Part shown: positions 46,052 through 54,652 of the stretch, one piece after another
Numbering within the stretch: the stretch's first letter is position 1
How the letters are laid out: every line of letters begins with the position of its first letter
Assembly (NCBI GenBank): GCA_965261315.1
Contig: CBDHDM010000041.1
Location: forward strand, 60,383 to 124,382
DNA: 64,000 nucleotides
Direction of reading: 5' to 3'
Origin: Endozoicomonas sp965261315
GTDB lineage: Bacteria; Pseudomonadota; Gammaproteobacteria; Pseudomonadales; Endozoicomonadaceae
Translations under genes and position numbers: made by a program
The notes under the pieces: generated by a model
What the model saw: the letters and a program-made list of their open reading frames with translations, nothing else
The model's database searches: none
Told to the model about the DNA's origin: nothing

Positions 46052-47197
46052 ATGAGTGATCAAAACTTCAATCTGGATCAGTATCTGGAAGAACTGAAGC
46101 ACCTGATTAACGTCGATTGCGGCACCTGGACGCCAGCCGGTGTCAGCAAGATTGCCGATATCATGTCCGAAAAGTACCAGAGCATTGGCTGGCAGGTTAC
46201 CCATCATACCTTTGATGAAAAAGTCGGCCCGGGTCTGCTGGCCACCAATAAGCCGGAAGCCGAAGAATACGACATTATGCTGATCGGTCACCTGGATACT
46301 GTTTTCCCGGAAGGCACAGTGGCTGAATGGTCCCTGACCCGCGATGGTGAAAAGGCCTACGGCCCGGGCGTTGCCGATATGAAATCCGGCCAGCTGAACA
46401 TGTTCAAGGCCCTTAGCCAACTGCCAGAAGACGTAGCTGACCGCCTCAGCATCTGTGTCTGCATGAACCCGGATGAAGAAATCGGCTCAATCTATTCCGG
46501 TGACTGGCTCAAGAGCATTGCCAGCAAAAGCCGCTATGTACTGGTGGCTGAAGCTGCCCGTGCCGATGGTTCGCTGGTTAAAGCCCGTAAAGGCATGGCC
46601 TCTTACAAAATCGAGTACAAAGGTAAGGCGGCTCACGCAGGAAATGAGCCAGAGAAAGGTATCTCATCAATCACTGAGCTGGCGCACTGGATCACCACAC
46701 TGAACCAGGAAACCAACTTCGAAATCGGTACCACCCTGAACTTTGGCGTTGTTAAGGGCGGCTCTGCCGGTAACGTGGTGCCTGACTATGCGTCCACTGT
46801 TCTGGATATCCGTTTCTGGGATAATGACGACTACGCCCGTCTGGAACAGAAAATTCAGCACATGCTGGAAAACCCATTTCTGCGGGGCATTAAAATTGAA
46901 TTGACCCGCGAAGCCCACAAACCCGCCTTCACCCCGAATGAAGGCAGTGAAAAGCTAATGGCTTTGATCGAAAAGACGGGTCAGGATATGGGACTGAATA
47001 TCACCTGGCAGGCAGTGGGTGGTGGTTCTGATGCCAACCTGACCGGCTCTCTGGGCGTGCCCACTATTGATGGACTGGGCCCTATTGGTGGTGCCATGCA
47101 CAGCCGCAACGAGTTTCTGGTACTGGACTCCATTGAGCCACGCCTGAACCTGCTCCGTAACGTTCTGATCAATCTTTCTGAAACCATCACTCGATAA
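46052..47197 (+). CDS. M20 family metallopeptidase (glutamate carboxypeptidase-like)
   Basis: A 381-residue di-zinc peptidase of the M20/carboxypeptidase G2 type. The metal ligands are in LIGHLDTVFPEG (His, Asp), GPGVADMKSGQLN (bridging Asp), NPDEEIGS (catalytic and ligand Glu) and GAMHSRNEFL (last His). A dimerisation domain is inserted between about residues 180 and 295 (GMASYKIEYKGKAAHAGNEP). No signal peptide, so cytoplasmic. RBS AGGAAAG lies about 10 bp before the ATG. It probably removes C-terminal glutamate or cleaves an acyl-amino acid; the substrate is unknown. Confidence 0.93.
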   Translation: MSDQNFNLDQYLEELKHLINVDCGTWTPAGVSKIADIMSEKYQSIGWQVTHHTFDEKVGPGLLATNKPEAEEYDIMLIGHLDTVFPEGTVAEWSLTRDGEKAYGPGVADMKSGQLNMFKALSQLPEDVADRLSICVCMNPDEEIGSIYSGDWLKSIASKSRYVLVAEAARADGSLVKARKGMASYKIEYKGKAAHAGNEPEKGISSITELAHWITTLNQETNFEIGTTLNFGVVKGGSAGNVVPDYASTVLDIRFWDNDDYARLEQKIQHMLENPFLRGIKIELTREAHKPAFTPNEGSEKLMALIEKTGQDMGLNITWQAVGGGSDANLTGSLGVPTIDGLGPIGGAMHSRNEFLVLDSIEPRLNLLRNVLINLSETITR

Positions 47198-47212
47198 ATA
47201 GCAAGATGAACT

Positions 47213-47341
47213 CATTCCCACGGTCCCCGTGGGAATGCATACCGACCTCGCCGTAAATGAAGTAAACCGCATCGGGCAAAGAGAGATTACCCCACGCCCA
47301 GATCCATACACCCATATACGTTCCCACGCAGAGCATGGGAA
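47213..47341. repeat. Two copies of the TTCCCACGC palindromic repeat
   Basis: 47213-47237 is a hairpin with arms CATTCCCACGG/CCGTGGGAATG; 47321-47341 reads TTCCCACGCAGAGCATGGGA plus one base. They flank about 80 bp, as with the pair at 44933-45042. No gene lies in the gap 47198-47577. Confidence 0.75.
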
Positions 47342-47577
47342 GGATGCTTAAAATCAGAAGATTATGAAAGCATGATTCACCAGCCAGGGGATGAAAACCA
47401 TCAAAAAAAAACAACAACACCTTTCAAACAACAGTACTCATAAGTAAATCCTTCTCTTCCCCTCCATCACCAAACACATTACTTACCACCTCTTGACGTA
47501 AATCAACACAAAGAAAGAAAACGAAAGTACTATAGGCTGAAAGATATTTTCAAACTCCACTCGGTCCTTCAAACAGT

Positions 47578-48516
47578 ATGAAAATGAAACTCGGAATCCA
47601 GTCTATTGGTTACAGTGTTCTCGCTGGCCTGACTGCCATGACCATGGCCTCCAGTGCCAATGCCGCCAAAGTCAGCCTGAACACCAGCTATGAGGTCGGC
47701 GACTACGGCAGCGGTGACGCCTATAACTATGCCGGACCCCGTGTTGATTTAACCATGAACCCGGACGGCTCTAACTGGTATTTTGATCTGGGCGTGCGTA
47801 AGCGTAATCACGACAGTGGTCAAACCTACAGCCGAACCGATATGGGTGCCAGTTACCGTTTTCGTTTTGCTAATGGCTGGGTGCAGCCTGGCGTTAAAGT
47901 GCGCCGTGACGAGACACTCTACAACTCGGATTCTGCTGGCCGTTTAATCAATGATCAGTACAGCCTTGAACTGACTCACATTCTTGCCCTGAGAGGCAAC
48001 TGGGGTCTATGGGGCGACTGGTCATTCAATATGACCAAAGAGACCAACGAATCCGCAAAAGGCGGCGCCCTGGAAACCATCCACAGTGACGGTTATGGCT
48101 GGGAAATTGAACAAGGTGTTCGTTACTACCTCTCCAACGTTTCTCATATGACCGTATCCCTGTACGACATGGGTGTTCTTCAGGATAAAGGTGACATGTG
48201 GGGTACCGGTGGCAGTCGCGGCACAACCCAGATCCGTGGTTATTACAGCCATCGCTTTGCCAATGGCCTGAGTATTCAACCTTATGTTCGTATTCCGGTC
48301 GGGTATGGTTACCGGGATAAATGGTACGAAACCGCTGCAGACCAGGAAAGCAAGACCACCCGTTATGCCCTGCAGATGAACTACCCCATCACCGATGCCA
48401 TTCGCATCAACGGTGAGTACTACATCGAGCATAGCAAGTATACCCCTGAGTCAAAGCATAAGAAGCCCAATAGCCATAGTCAGTATTTCCGCCTTGGTCT
48501 GAACTTTATCTTCTGA
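47578..48516 (+). CDS. KdgM-like oligosaccharide-specific porin
   Basis: A 312-residue outer-membrane beta-barrel with a cleaved signal peptide (SVLAGLTAMTMASSANA). Alternating aromatic and polar strands run throughout (WYFDLGVRKRNHDSG, GASYRFRFANGWVQPGVKVR) and the last residue is Phe (LGLNFIF), the usual assembly signal. It matches the KdgM family, whose members pass acidic oligosaccharides such as oligogalacturonate or alginate fragments. It lies upstream of a chondroitin lyase on the same strand, so uptake of chondroitin-derived oligosaccharides is a reasonable inference. Confidence 0.85.
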   Translation: MKMKLGIQSIGYSVLAGLTAMTMASSANAAKVSLNTSYEVGDYGSGDAYNYAGPRVDLTMNPDGSNWYFDLGVRKRNHDSGQTYSRTDMGASYRFRFANGWVQPGVKVRRDETLYNSDSAGRLINDQYSLELTHILALRGNWGLWGDWSFNMTKETNESAKGGALETIHSDGYGWEIEQGVRYYLSNVSHMTVSLYDMGVLQDKGDMWGTGGSRGTTQIRGYYSHRFANGLSIQPYVRIPVGYGYRDKWYETAADQESKTTRYALQMNYPITDAIRINGEYYIEHSKYTPESKHKKPNSHSQYFRLGLNFIF

Positions 48517-48566
48517 CGCTTAGCAAAAGATCGGTTTACACGAATTTAAAAGATTGAGAGTTTTTT

Positions 48567-50851
48567 ATGTCATCCAATGCTGTATTTAAGAAAAGTCTTT
48601 TGGCTGTTGCGGTTGCTATGGGGGTTAGTTCATTTTCAACGATGGCTCTGGCTACCTGTCCTGAAGGCACCACTGTGGGCACTGTTTGTGCCCCTCCCAC
48701 TAAACCAGACGAAGATGACAAATTACCTGCCTATCAATACGATATTGAATCAATAAATGTTGTAATGGCAGTGGTATAGTCCTATTTAGCGGAGGTGAAT
48801 TTGGTCATCTTTTCAATCAAAGGGGAAGGCAACATCACTGTGTCAGGCTGTCGGTTCTTACGGTATCCATGTTGCCGCTGATGCAACTATGGGAAATATC
48901 AACATGAAGAGCAAGGCACCAGCGTTATCAGCCAAGATGATACAGCCATTAAATAGATGGTGTATTCGCACATACATAACCTTGAGAAGAATAATTTTGG
49001 GGTTTATCTGAAAGATGGCGGCACGATAAGCGGTAAAAGCAGTCAACGCTATTGATTTTCAGATGCACAGACAGCTGTCAGTTCAGACATCAATGTTAAC
49101 AATCATGAGGGCAATATTGTTGGAAATGGCATTGCTGGTAATAAAATCAACTTTGCTATCAAGGTGTCGGCAATAAAACAGCAGTCTTTGATGGCTTATT
49201 AATTGACGGTTGTAAAAAACATTGAGAACTACGGCCATCTCTCGATTCATGCCAAAAGGATGAAACTGTAGAAATGGACACAGATAAACTAACAACAGAG
49301 TCCAACGCAACAACGCTGAACTTTGTTGTTGGCGATGATGCAAATCTTGATCAAGACCATTGCTGAAATCAATGGTAACGCTACATTTGCCACTGGCAGT
49401 ACGGTTTCCATGCGCTACACCGGTAGTGATATCAATGATATTATTGCGCAGGGTAAAAATTACGTTACTGGAAGCAGACAAGATCACCAACGGCGGCAAT
49501 ATAATTTGACACAGAACTATTTGAAGAAAGCCTGTCTCCACTGCTCACTGGCGACAGCTGGCTTGAATCTCGAAACAGGAATCAATGGTGAAGTCACTGG
49601 CAATAAATCGTTGTAGAAGTTGGTGTTACCACCGATGTCGAAGGCAGCACTGAGCAATTCTTGGAAAGCAACTCCTGGGAGGGGTGGTAACGATGAAGAA
49701 GAGAAACTTGCCGCCGGTTACATCGTCTCCACCGCACTGACCGACTATAACCAGAATGGTGGCGGTGAAGCGGTCACAGCAATGACGACACGCAGCTCCG
49801 CAATAACCCCTGGTGAACTGGTTGCCCTGCTATCCAGCAGTGGTAATGATGCGGCAGTTAACAGCGGCCTCTGAAACGAGAACTGACCCCGGACGCCGAA
49901 GGCGGTGAAGTCCGCTCTGCCCTGGCCATGGTTCAACAGATGGAACGGAATCTGGATGTCCGCACCAACTATCTCCGTAACCAGAGCTACCTGCGCAACA
50001 GTCACGATGGCTGGAACCTGTGGGCCAATGGCATATACAGCGACGCACAGCTGGAAAATGCAGCAGAAAGCAACGGCTATGACCTGAGCATGATGGGTAC
50101 GTCTGTGGGTCTGGATCGGGTATTTGATGACAACAAACTGTTTGGTCTCTCCGGTGCGATGGCCTATTCAGATGTGGAAATCGCTGGCGGAAAAAACACC
50201 AAAGACGTCCAGTCCTATCAATTTATGACCTACGGCGGCTGGTTCAACGACCGGTTCTTTGTGGACGGTAACTTTAATGTTGGCTTCCACAATAACAGCA
50301 GTACCCGTTATGTGGGTGCCGTGACCGGTTATCAGGGCAATCAGAAGGCAGAAGCCGACTATGCCAGCCACCAGATTGGCTACCGCATCACCGCCGGTAC
50401 CAAGCTGGACTTCAACAAAGTATTGATCCAACCACAGGTGTCGTACGGCTATCAGTGGGTTCGAGTGGAAGACTATGCAGAAAGCGGCTCTCCAGCAGCA
50501 CTCAAGTATGATCGTAAAACCTACGTAGCCAATGAGTTCGGTATCGGTGCCATTGCTTCCCAGAGTTTCCGCATGGAGATGGGTGTCCTGACCCCATCGC
50601 TAACCATAATGGCTTACCGTGACCTGAGCAACGATGAAGTCATTCAGGAAAGTGCAGGCTTGGTCAGTGATTCCAAAGACGGTCGTTTTATCATGACTGG
50701 CGACAGTGTGGGTGACAACAGCTTCTATGCACGACTGGGTGCTGATATGGAGATGCTGAATGGCGTTAACGTCGGTGGCGGTCTGGCCTTTTACAGCCGT
50801 GGCGACTATGAAGACGTAGCCCTCTCAGCCAATGCCAACTGGCGCTTCTGA
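48567..50851 (+). pseudogene. Decayed autotransporter with intact beta-barrel domain
   Basis: The start is normal: MSSNAVFKKSLLAVAVAMGV, a signal peptide, then TCPEGTTVGTVCAPP. The frame ends at 48780. From there to about 49,620 only scattered pieces of passenger remain in different frames (GTISGKS and similar). A readable part (IVSTALTDYNQNGGGEAVTA, 49620-49874) ends in a frameshift at about 49870. The barrel then runs without a break to 50851 (LTPDAEGGEVRSALAMVQQM..., NWRF at the end). Loss of the passenger frame means no full protein. The barrel from ATG 49928 (MVQQMERNLDVR) could still be translated but would lack a signal peptide. It lies between the porin and lyase genes, so transcripts may pass through it. 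Confidence 0.82.
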
Positions 50852-50870
50852 TACTTCCCATAGCTCCTGC

Positions 50871-50896
50871 ACCCGCCCGTAAACCTACGGGCGGGT
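50871..50896 (+). terminator. Hairpin between the autotransporter remnant and the lyase
   Basis: ACCCGCCCGTA (50871-50881) pairs perfectly with TACGGGCGGGT (50886-50896), 20 bp after the beta-barrel stop. No T-run follows. It may end or reduce transcripts before the lyase gene. Confidence 0.6.
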
Positions 50897-50927
50897 CCCT
50901 CTGAATCATGATTGGCGTACGACATCA

Positions 50928-53900
50928 ATGAAAACACCTGGAAAACTGAAACAACTTTCAGTTGCCGTAGCCATGGTGCTGGGCGTCAGTGCAGTTCATG
51001 CACTGGAAATCGCCAGACCTGCCGCTACAGCCAACGCGGAAACAACGACACCCGTCAATATTATGCAATCAAAGATCATCGCATTTACCGGTGATCAGGT
51101 GCCTGAATACGTACACGCTGGCTCCGGCTCTGAGCTGTCCATCAGTGACAAGCGTTATGTGATTGGCGATCAGTCCCTGCGCTGGGACTGGAAAAGCGGT
51201 TCTACCATGACCGTGATTGACCCTATCCGTCTGGTGACGGATCAGGAAGCGTGGAAAACCTGGGGCCGACGGGCAACCCAGGTGCTATCGTTCTGGATTT
51301 ACAACGAAAAACCCGTGGATGGTGTGCTGACCGTTGACGTTGGCCGTGGCTTGAACGGCCATATGCCTGCTGACGCCGGTTTTGACGTTAAGCTGAACTT
51401 TACTGGCTGGCGTACTGTGGGTGTCTCTTTACAGAACGATATCCAGGGTCGGGAGATGGAAGGTCTGGGTATCAGCGACCGTGGTGATGAAGAAGGCCTG
51501 GGGTTGATCTCTCAACCTGGTGGCATTAAACCGGATATGGACAGCATTCGCTTCACGGCACCCAACGGTGTCGATGCGGGTACATTCTATATTGACCGCA
51601 TCATGCTTTCCGTAGACGACGCTCGTTACCAATGGTCTGATGACCATGTAAAAACACGCATTACCGTTCCTGAAATTGATTTTGAACTGCCTGAACCGCT
51701 GCCTGAACCAACGGCTGAGGAGCTGGCCGGGGTTAAGGCTATCCATCAGGCTCTGACCCGGGTGTTCGCCAGCGAAACTGGTGAAACGGGACTAAAAAAA
51801 ATCAATGACCGGGATCAGCTGCGTCAGATGTTTACTGACCTGAATATTGAGCATGACGAAGATGGCACACTGCGTGGCCGACATATTCTCAGTGCCTTCC
51901 AGCGCGTGATTTATCAGCGCGAGCACCTGACTGCGGAAGATAAGGCACTGGTGGATGAGTATGTTCTCCTCGCGGATTACTCGGCATTGATGCTGAACAT
52001 AGCCAGACAGTGGAATAACCTGGAAGCCGGTGCCGAGAAAGATGAATTCAAGGCCATGTACCTGCAGATGGTCGAACATCTTATGGATCAGGGCTTTGCC
52101 GACGGCAGTGGCCTGGTTACCACGCATCACTGGGGTTACGGCTCCCGCTGGTGGTACATCTCTGCCATGATGATGTCGGATGTACTGGAAGAAGCGGGTT
52201 ATCGTCAGGCCATATACGATGCATTGGTCTGGTACTCCCGTGAATTTGCCGCCAGTTTCAGCATGGAAACCGGCAAAGAAAGCTCCAACCTGGACTACTA
52301 CAATACGCTGGCCCGTCAGCATCTGGCCCTGTTGTTGCTAAATCCTGATCCCACAGAACAAGTTGCGCTGCTGAACAAGTTCGGCAACTTCTTTAACCAG
52401 TCGCTGGCACAGACCCCTCCGGGTTATTACGACGGCCTCCGACCTGATGGCACCGCCTGGCGTCATGATGGCAACTATCCCGGTTACTCATTCCCGGCGT
52501 TCAATGGTGCGGCACAAGTCGTTTATATGCTGAAGGACTCACCTTTTGCAGTGAGTGCTGAAGGTCGAGCTAACCTTAAGCGTGCCATGATGGCCGCCTG
52601 GAATTACTCGAATCCATCGGTAGGCCTCGGACTGGCCGGGCGTCACCCGTTCCGTCCATACGGCGTGAAAGATTTCCGCGAGTCTTATAAATGGCTGGCC
52701 ATGACCGGTAACCCGGAAACAGGCGCACCCCTCGATGAAGAACTGGCTTCTACTTACCTTCAGGTCACTGGGCGTACAGCAGATGATAGCCAGGCTATTT
52801 TCGGTAAAACGTTAGAGCCAATGCCTCTGCCAGAAGGTCACTGGACTTATAATGGTGGTGCTTTCGGTATTCATCGTTATAACGACAAGATGGTCACTCT
52901 GAAAGCCTACAACAAAGATGTATGGTCTTCTGAGATCTATTTCCGGGATAACCGCTATGGCCGCTATCAAAGTCACGGCGCCGTCCAGATCAAGCCATTT
53001 GGTGATCAGACGGATTACGGCTTTGCCCAGGAAGGCTGGGACTGGAACCGTAACCCTGGTGCTACGACCATCCACCTGCCGCTGGAACAGTTAAACAGCC
53101 CGATTACCCATACCCTGATGCTGCGTGGCAGTGAGTCGTTCAGTGGCAGTTCGAACCTGGAAGGCCAGTATGGTCTGTTTGCGTTCAAACATAAGGCTCC
53201 GGGCCACCTGGATCGATTCGATGGGTCTTTCGTTGCCAGAAAATCCACCATGGCAATTGATGATCGTTTGATTATGCTGGGCAGCGATATCAATAACGGT
53301 ACGTCCAAGTACCCGACAGAAACCACCTTGTTCCAGCACGGTATTGCTGAAAAATCTGCCGACCTCTGGGTTAATGGCAAAAAAGTTGAACAGTTCCCGT
53401 TTGCCGCCACTCTGAAGGCTGGCGACTGGCTGATCGATGGCCATGACAATGGTTACTATGTCATCAAGGGTGATGAGGTGAACGTAAGACGCCAGCATCA
53501 GAAGTCCCGCCATGACAAGACCATGAAACCCACCGAAGGTGATTTCTCTGTTGCCTGGATTGATCATGGAAAAGCACCGAATGATGCCGGGTATGAATAC
53601 CTGGTATTGATGGACACCACACCAGAGGCGATGGCGAAGCTGGCTGATGATATGAAAGCGGGTAAGAAGCCTTACGAAGTCCTGCGTAAAGATGCCAGCG
53701 CTCATGTCATTAAAGACAATGCCTCTCAGGTAACCGGTTATGTTGCCTTTAGTGGTGGAAGCTTTGATGAGGGTGTGGTCAGCAGCATCAGCCGTGAGGC
53801 CATGGTGATGACCCGTCCGGTGTCTGACACGGAAATGACCATCAGCGCGGTGACTACCGATCTTGGCCTGACCAAGGAAACCATGCCTAAAGCCATTGAT

Positions 53901-54044
53901 ATTGTGGTAACCATCAAGGGTGCATGGAAAGCGGCTGAAATGAGCGACAAGGTTAAGGTAACCACCAGCGGCGACAGCACCAACCTGGTTTTCAGCAGCT
54001 ACTTTGGTATTCCTGCAGAGATCAAACTTGCCAAAGCTCAATAA
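50928..54044 (+). CDS. Chondroitin sulfate ABC lyase (polysaccharide lyase family 8)
   Basis: A 1,038-residue secreted lyase that cleaves chondroitin and dermatan sulfate by beta-elimination. It has a signal peptide (LSVAVAMVLGVSAVHA), an N-terminal beta-sandwich domain (to about residue 240), an alpha/alpha toroid (about 270-650) and C-terminal beta-sandwich domains. It follows the Proteus vulgaris chondroitinase ABC I (1,021 residues) almost throughout as I recall it, and the catalytic residues line up: His513 and Tyr520 in WRHDGNYPGYSF, Arg572 in LAGRHPF, Glu669 in VWSSEIYFRDNRYGRY. The enzyme acts on animal glycosaminoglycans. It may share a transcript with the porin upstream. A small lipoprotein gene follows. 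Confidence 0.95.
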   Translation: MKTPGKLKQLSVAVAMVLGVSAVHALEIARPAATANAETTTPVNIMQSKIIAFTGDQVPEYVHAGSGSELSISDKRYVIGDQSLRWDWKSGSTMTVIDPIRLVTDQEAWKTWGRRATQVLSFWIYNEKPVDGVLTVDVGRGLNGHMPADAGFDVKLNFTGWRTVGVSLQNDIQGREMEGLGISDRGDEEGLGLISQPGGIKPDMDSIRFTAPNGVDAGTFYIDRIMLSVDDARYQWSDDHVKTRITVPEIDFELPEPLPEPTAEELAGVKAIHQALTRVFASETGETGLKKINDRDQLRQMFTDLNIEHDEDGTLRGRHILSAFQRVIYQREHLTAEDKALVDEYVLLADYSALMLNIARQWNNLEAGAEKDEFKAMYLQMVEHLMDQGFADGSGLVTTHHWGYGSRWWYISAMMMSDVLEEAGYRQAIYDALVWYSREFAASFSMETGKESSNLDYYNTLARQHLALLLLNPDPTEQVALLNKFGNFFNQSLAQTPPGYYDGLRPDGTAWRHDGNYPGYSFPAFNGAAQVVYMLKDSPFAVSAEGRANLKRAMMAAWNYSNPSVGLGLAGRHPFRPYGVKDFRESYKWLAMTGNPETGAPLDEELASTYLQVTGRTADDSQAIFGKTLEPMPLPEGHWTYNGGAFGIHRYNDKMVTLKAYNKDVWSSEIYFRDNRYGRYQSHGAVQIKPFGDQTDYGFAQEGWDWNRNPGATTIHLPLEQLNSPITHTLMLRGSESFSGSSNLEGQYGLFAFKHKAPGHLDRFDGSFVARKSTMAIDDRLIMLGSDINNGTSKYPTETTLFQHGIAEKSADLWVNGKKVEQFPFAATLKAGDWLIDGHDNGYYVIKGDEVNVRRQHQKSRHDKTMKPTEGDFSVAWIDHGKAPNDAGYEYLVLMDTTPEAMAKLADDMKAGKKPYEVLRKDASAHVIKDNASQVTGYVAFSGGSFDEGVVSSISREAMVMTRPVSDTEMTISAVTTDLGLTKETMPKAIDIVVTIKGAWKAAEMSDKVKVTTSGDSTNLVFSSYFGIPAEIKLAKAQ

Positions 54045-54173
54045 GGAAAGTGAAAACAAGTGCTGTCTGTGGCTATTTTACAGACAGCACTCTAAGAATA
54101 CTGATCAACATCAATACCTTTTCGAAAGTTTTGATTGATGATCTGCACCATATTCGAAAGCTGAGAACCCGAA

Positions 54174-54299
54174 ATGAAAAAGGCACTTGTTATTTTCTTT
54201 GCCGGTATGCTGACTCTGCTGACTGGCTGCGCAACCAGCGGTGAAACTGTCGATCAATCTGTCATCTTCCAGGATGACGGTATGATGGACAGCGATTGA
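54174..54299 (+). CDS. Small lipoprotein (41 residues)
   Basis: MKKALVIFFAGMLTLLTGCA is a full lipoprotein signal with lipobox LTGC (Cys at 19). A 22-residue acidic mature part follows (TSGETVDQSVIFQDD...). A perfect 11-bp hairpin lies 13 bp downstream. Upstream is ACCCGAA, a weak ribosome site. Too short for automatic gene calling. It lies 130 bp after the chondroitin lyase on the same strand. Function unknown. Confidence 0.65.
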   Translation: MKKALVIFFAGMLTLLTGCATSGETVDQSVIFQDDGMMDSD

Positions 54300-54311
54300 T
54301 TCGCTCCTGCT

Positions 54312-54336
54312 TATGGCACTGAAATTCAGTGCCATA
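54312..54336 (+). terminator. Hairpin after the small lipoprotein gene
   Basis: TATGGCACTGA (54312-54322) and TCAGTGCCATA (54326-54336) pair perfectly with a 3-base loop; TAATTCTTCT follows. Likely terminator of the lyase-lipoprotein unit. Confidence 0.7.
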
Positions 54337-54448
54337 TAATTCTTCTCAACAAGTATCCTTTCTGATTTTACTCTTCATCAAAATAGAAAACTCTTTGCTC
54401 ATCCTGCAGTCTTAGTATTTAGTTAATACCTACCAGCTGGAGGTAAAC

Positions 54449-54652
54449 ATGTTCACAGATGACTACGACAGCTCTGCCCTTGATCCTATATCCAATAACC
54501 CTGCTTACACTCTTCAGGATCGAAATAATCAACAAGCTAATACAACCGCGAACTATCACCACTGGCAAGTTTCACACCCAAACCTTCAAGGGCACCCAAC
54601 TCCCCAAATAAATTCTATAGAGTCAGAGCCAGAGCGTGCATCTCGGGCATGA
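54449..54652 (+). CDS. Possible small protein with strong ribosome site
   Basis: A 67-residue frame starting MFTDDYDSSALDPISNNPAY, preceded by CTGGAGGTAAAC, a strong Shine-Dalgarno with good spacing. It is hydrophilic and rich in Asn, Gln, His and Pro, without signal peptide. Its last 38 bp overlap the 3' end of the convergent YccS-like gene. The ribosome site argues it is expressed; the composition suggests a disordered protein or the remnant of a longer gene. No family recognised. Confidence 0.45.
   Translation: MFTDDYDSSALDPISNNPAYTLQDRNNQQANTTANYHHWQVSHPNLQGHPTPQINSIESEPERASRA

Noticed and set aside
45896..46420. 174-codon open frame on the minus strand
   Set aside because: Mostly antisense to the start of the M20 peptidase gene, which has a ribosome site and metal-binding motifs. 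No independent signal.
53091..54059. 322-codon open frame on the minus strand
   Set aside because: It lies wholly antisense to the chondroitin lyase, which has clear family motifs over that stretch. The antisense product has no recognisable family, and its length follows from the codon bias of the real gene.
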